From Tubulanus polymorphus (taxonomy: Eukaryota; Nemertea; Palaeonemertea; Tubulaniformes; Tubulanidae): a DNA stretch of 64,000 bases. Below, piece by piece: positions 61,049-64,000 of the stretch (its first letter is position 1; each line of letters begins with the position of its first letter). Location: assembly GCF_964204645.1 (NCBI RefSeq), contig NC_134026.1, forward strand, positions 18,120,650 through 18,184,649, written 5' to 3'. A program made the position numbers and the translations under genes. The notes below the pieces were generated by a model, which ran no database searches, was not told the DNA's origin, and was given only the letters and a program-made list of their open reading frames with translations.

Positions 61049-61132
61049 GGTTAGGTAGCGAGCAAAAAACTTCAACACAAATATTTAGAATTATATTTAC
61101 ATTTATTTTTTTAAAACATGCATGTGCACATA

Positions 61133-62480
61133 TCAAACATTTGGTCGAGGAACCACCTTGTTCTCCTCATACCATTTCATGAAAGGTGCAATATTTTTTA
61201 AAAACTCGTCCGCTGGAACGAAATGTCCAGCATCACTTTGTTTTTCAAACAAGTCCAAATCTCGTCCATTTATTGCAAAATGTTATTTTGTACCCAAGAA
61301 AAAACGTGATTCCTCACTAACCTTTCAGACCAATGTTCCAAGTCGTTGTAGAACAAGCGTAACCAAAATAAGCGTAGAGTGATTGTTTTGTGGTAAACGA
61401 CACAAATGCCAAGTCCAAATACATGCCGGTGTTGTAGTCGACCGTAGACTTTCCTTGTCGGATAGATTGAAGTTCTCTGTTCGATCAGAAATTGAGCACG
61501 TTGTACAACGCATTCGTATTCAACTGCGGAGCCGTAATCCACAGACGATGTTCCGATTCGTGATAATAGAGTAAATGACAGGGTAATTCACCGTTGTCGT
61601 GATTTGCCGATGAAGAAGATACAACCCTAGAGCTTTCACCTTCGCCGTCTTCTACTCTCCTTTTAAAAAAGCCGAGTGGTGGTTGCCTAGGAACGATATT
61701 GGTCTCAATTGGTCCCTCGTGAAATATAACACCGCATCCGGAAAGATATCCTCGCACGAAATTGTGTAGAGGAGGAGTTTGCAGATTTACTTTTAGTTTG
61801 TGATTTCTCATGAATTCTATGGTATACATTGGTTTTTGGTGGTCCAATAAGTTGAATTTAGTCTTGATGTTGAACGTTTCCACTGCCAGACCAACGTACT
61901 GTAATATTTTATGTTGGGGTAACTTTTTCGGCACACACGTGATTTCGAGATATTTGCGTAATTGTCGAATATCAATTTGAAAGCCGGGAGGAGAGTCACA
62001 GTCAGCAGGGGTAGTAGCGCCGGCAACGTCGGTGGTTGGTGGAGAAGTTGGTGCCTGTTGATGTGCGTTGGGATTACTTGGTGGTTCTCTTCTATGTTTG
62101 TGGTATCGGTATTCGAGTTATCCACCAGTGTATCTGCGTCTGCGTTCTCTGTATTTGAGTTATCCGCGTGTGTATCTACGTCTACGTTCTCGATTTGTGT
62201 CTGAGACATTGTTGTCGAGTCTTGAAGATCCGAGGTTTTAAGTTCTGGCACTGGTATATTTTCTTCCTGCTCTATTTGACAAGTAAGAATAGCATCAACA
62301 CACTGGGTTAGATAGTTATCCAAAGTTGCGGAATCCTTCTGCGTAGAACTAACGTACTTTGGGGGTAACAAAGACTGTGTTGCTGACTGGTTTAGTTGAG
62401 TTGGTTGAGTTGGTAGTGGTTGGTGTTGCTATTTGGGTAAAGATGGTAAAAACACCTCGTCGTCGTACTCGAGAATCTTC
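61133..62480 (-). pseudogene. unknown virus-like gene with several frame breaks
   Basis: Minus-strand coding-like segments change frame repeatedly. A Thr/Asn-rich start near 62,450 is followed by an acidic middle with a repeat (NSNTENADADTLVDNSNTDT) to about 62,090, then a Pro/Thr linker. Next is a globular part (KILQYVGLAVETFNIKTKFN, HNFVRGYLSGCGVIF) to 61,485, and after further changes a C-terminal piece (DLFEKQSDAGHFVPADEFLK) with a TGA at 61,133. GGGTA-type composition matches the viral blocks. No family is assigned. The breaks lie at short homopolymers or cannot be placed exactly. Confidence 0.5.
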
Positions 62481-63120
62481 GTCACGAACAAAGTCAGTTA
62501 TCCTGTAACCAGCAAATTTTTTCCACGTCTAACCTTTATTTTTTATTTTCGAACTTGTGTCCAAGACTCGTGTCGAGAGAGTACTATGGAACTTTGCTCA
62601 GTGATCACATTTAAATACAAAATTCGAGTGAGAATCTTATTAAAACCTAACCAAGTTTTTTCACCACAGATATTTTCTCACTACTCAACTTTACATTTTT
62701 GGACACATTTTTTCAGCAGCTCGAAATAGAAATCCCTATCTATTTTCTTGACAATTTGCTCCCTTGCCGAACAGACCTTGGTGATCTACAACCATCTGAC
62801 CTCTGGGAAGACAGGAAGACGAAGCCTACTTGGAAGACGGGAAGACGAAGCCTGTTGAACTTGCAGAAGTTAGCTCTTGGTGAGATCGCTGAGAGGAGAG
62901 TGTCGAGTCGGATACCTCGAGATGGTAACTTTTTTGATAGGGAAAAAACTCGCCTAATTTTTATATAACATATGATATCATTCACCAGAAAATCACGCCG
63001 CGATCATATGACTCTGATAGAGTTTTGTACCCAACTTTTCTCACCGGAAACTCAATTCAGTCTAACGTGTTTTCAGACGTGTTTTCAGACTTGATTAAAG
63101 TTAGTACTTGAAATAGTTTT
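62481..63120. promoter_or_regulatory. intergenic region with CTCACC motifs
   Basis: TTTTTTCACCACAGATATTTTCTCACTACTC near 62,655 and TTTTCTCACCGGAAACTC near 63,036 repeat the motif found near viral starts. AATTTTTATATAACATATG near 62,955 is TATA-like. No gene is supported; the open frames at 62,699-62,985 on both strands are unconvincing. Confidence 0.4.
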
Positions 63121-63973
63121 TCACTCCCACGACTTGATAATTTCCAAGTTTTTCCTCACCGTCGTGATAGCAGAAATTATCTTGTTTCCTTTGCCGCGAA
63201 CATGTCCGGCCATCACCGCAGCTGGGTTGTCGGTGCAGTGTTTGAATGGAAGTCCGGTGTTCACACCGCTGTAAGTGCGAACATTTGGCGGCGGACCTCT
63301 ATAACTATCACCGCTAATGCTCATTCTGCTCATGCTCGAGACTAGATCTTTGCTGGCATCTTTATGCTTGACGACGGGTACGCTGTCTAAAACTCTTTCC
63401 ATGAACTCTGTATGATTGCTAGCACCGTAGTGTGATTTGAAATTGGCCAACAAGTCACTTGCGGACATAGCCAAGTCTTGGATGTCAAACCCGATGCACA
63501 AACCGTACACAATTCCCAATCGGTTGAGACATCTAAACGAACTTGTGTCTTCTGTTGGTTTGTCGGCTCCCATTATGGAAAAGAAGAGGGATTTCATATG
63601 TGGCTGTTGGGCGTTATAGACAGCGGCCTGCTCGTGCATTTGTGTCATGAAGTCACAGTTGGGAGTAAGCTTGACGGGGATTTCATGTTCATTGTAAATG
63701 CCCGTAAATACGATCTCGTTTGCCGGCGAGTCTGCGTTGAACACCATGATCACGGCTTTGTGATGTCTAACAAAAGAACTACCTTCAGTAAAAACGCTGC
63801 CCAATTTTTTTGTTTTCTCGCCACGCTTCGATCATGAACTGCATGAAGGCATTTTTCGGATCAATCACAGAGAGCAATTCTGCTTGCTTCTGCGCGGTGA
63901 GTCTTGGTTTTGCAAAAGTTTTCATTTCAACCAGTGCTAAGGTATCTGGACAATCGTTGCTTGTGCTAGACAT
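63121..63973 (-). pseudogene. hypothetical viral protein with one frame break, about 283 aa
   Basis: The ATG at 63973 (MSSTSNDCPDTLALVEMKTF) opens a frame that ends at 63,785. The next frame carries on from the A7 run at about 63,805-63,811 with FTEGSSFVRHHKAVIMVFNA and runs to a TGA at 63,121. A one-base difference at that A7 run separates them. The protein looks soluble with a C-terminal Ser/Gly/Pro linker (SRMSISGDSYRGPPPNVRTY) and a basic end. I do not recognise the family. Because everything else about the gene looks healthy, a base-calling error is as likely as a real mutation. Confidence 0.65.
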
Positions 63974-64000
63974 TAGTGGACTTAGCGCGCCTGTATCCTT

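Noticed and set aside
61700-61790. LAGLIDADG-like phrase (FVRGYLSGCG) suggesting a homing endonuclease
   Set aside because: The acidic catalytic residue is missing and only one weak motif is present.
1-64000. tRNA or rRNA genes
   Set aside because: I saw no cloverleaf with conserved TTC-loop/anticodon arms and no rRNA signature; a covariance-model scan was not possible.

Overview
The window looks like a stretch of invertebrate (probably marine) genome carrying an integrated large nuclear DNA virus, with blocks of host-like DNA beside and inside it. The viral part shows dense intron-free genes on both strands with short gaps, AATAAA signals at or near stop codons, and a family B DNA polymerase of about 2,220 residues. 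Host-like parts have spliced genes, non-LTR retrotransposon tails, minisatellites and inverted-repeat elements. I cannot place the virus in a family from sequence alone. The very long polymerase fits a nimavirus-like lineage best; a malacoherpesvirus-like lineage is the main alternative. Most viral proteins here match nothing I can name.

Layout. 1-1,300: a viral gene end followed by about 1 kb flanked by inverted arrays of a GTCAAAACGTCCTCA unit. 1,312-15,385: intact core-type viral genes (204, 2,066, 553, 307, 464 and 915 aa). 15,400-20,650: small accessory genes with frame breaks (a secreted protein, a DUF3990-like gene and two unknowns), one intact small gene, and a 691-bp perfect-looking palindromic element. 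20,681-38,223: intact core block (BTB-like 530 aa, 207 aa, DNA polymerase 2,219 aa, 240 aa, a four-pass membrane protein 562 aa, 673 aa, and an SR/acidic-rich 900 aa). 38,224-42,300: a broken P-loop kinase-like gene interrupted by a TIR transposon, plus more copies of the palindromic element. 42,494-49,550: accessory genes (a duplicated small gene, a galaxin-like cysteine-repeat protein, mucin-like and coiled-coil membrane proteins with broken frames, a BIR-domain protein, and an intronless tyrosine recombinase). 49,560-61,050: host-like DNA with two LINE tails, two spliced zinc-finger genes (one a tyrosine recombinase), minisatellite fields and a TIR element. 61,100-64,000: virus-like sequence again, with frame-broken genes.

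How the parts relate. The core block supplies replication (the polymerase) and probably virion structural proteins (the very large unknown ORFs). The accessory blocks look like host-interaction genes: a BIR anti-apoptosis module, a galaxin-like protein, an ADP-ribosyltransferase-fold DUF3990 and surface glycoproteins. A 20-bp element (CTTATTTCTCCTCTTGTAAC) recurs at four intergenic places in the viral part, and (T)CTCACC motifs recur next to starts; both are candidate viral control elements. Large ORFs are intact while many small ones are broken, usually at A or T runs. That means either decay of a resident copy or local sequence errors.

Many apparent ORF starts use TTG or GTG. For a eukaryotic or viral gene I moved these to the first plausible ATG.
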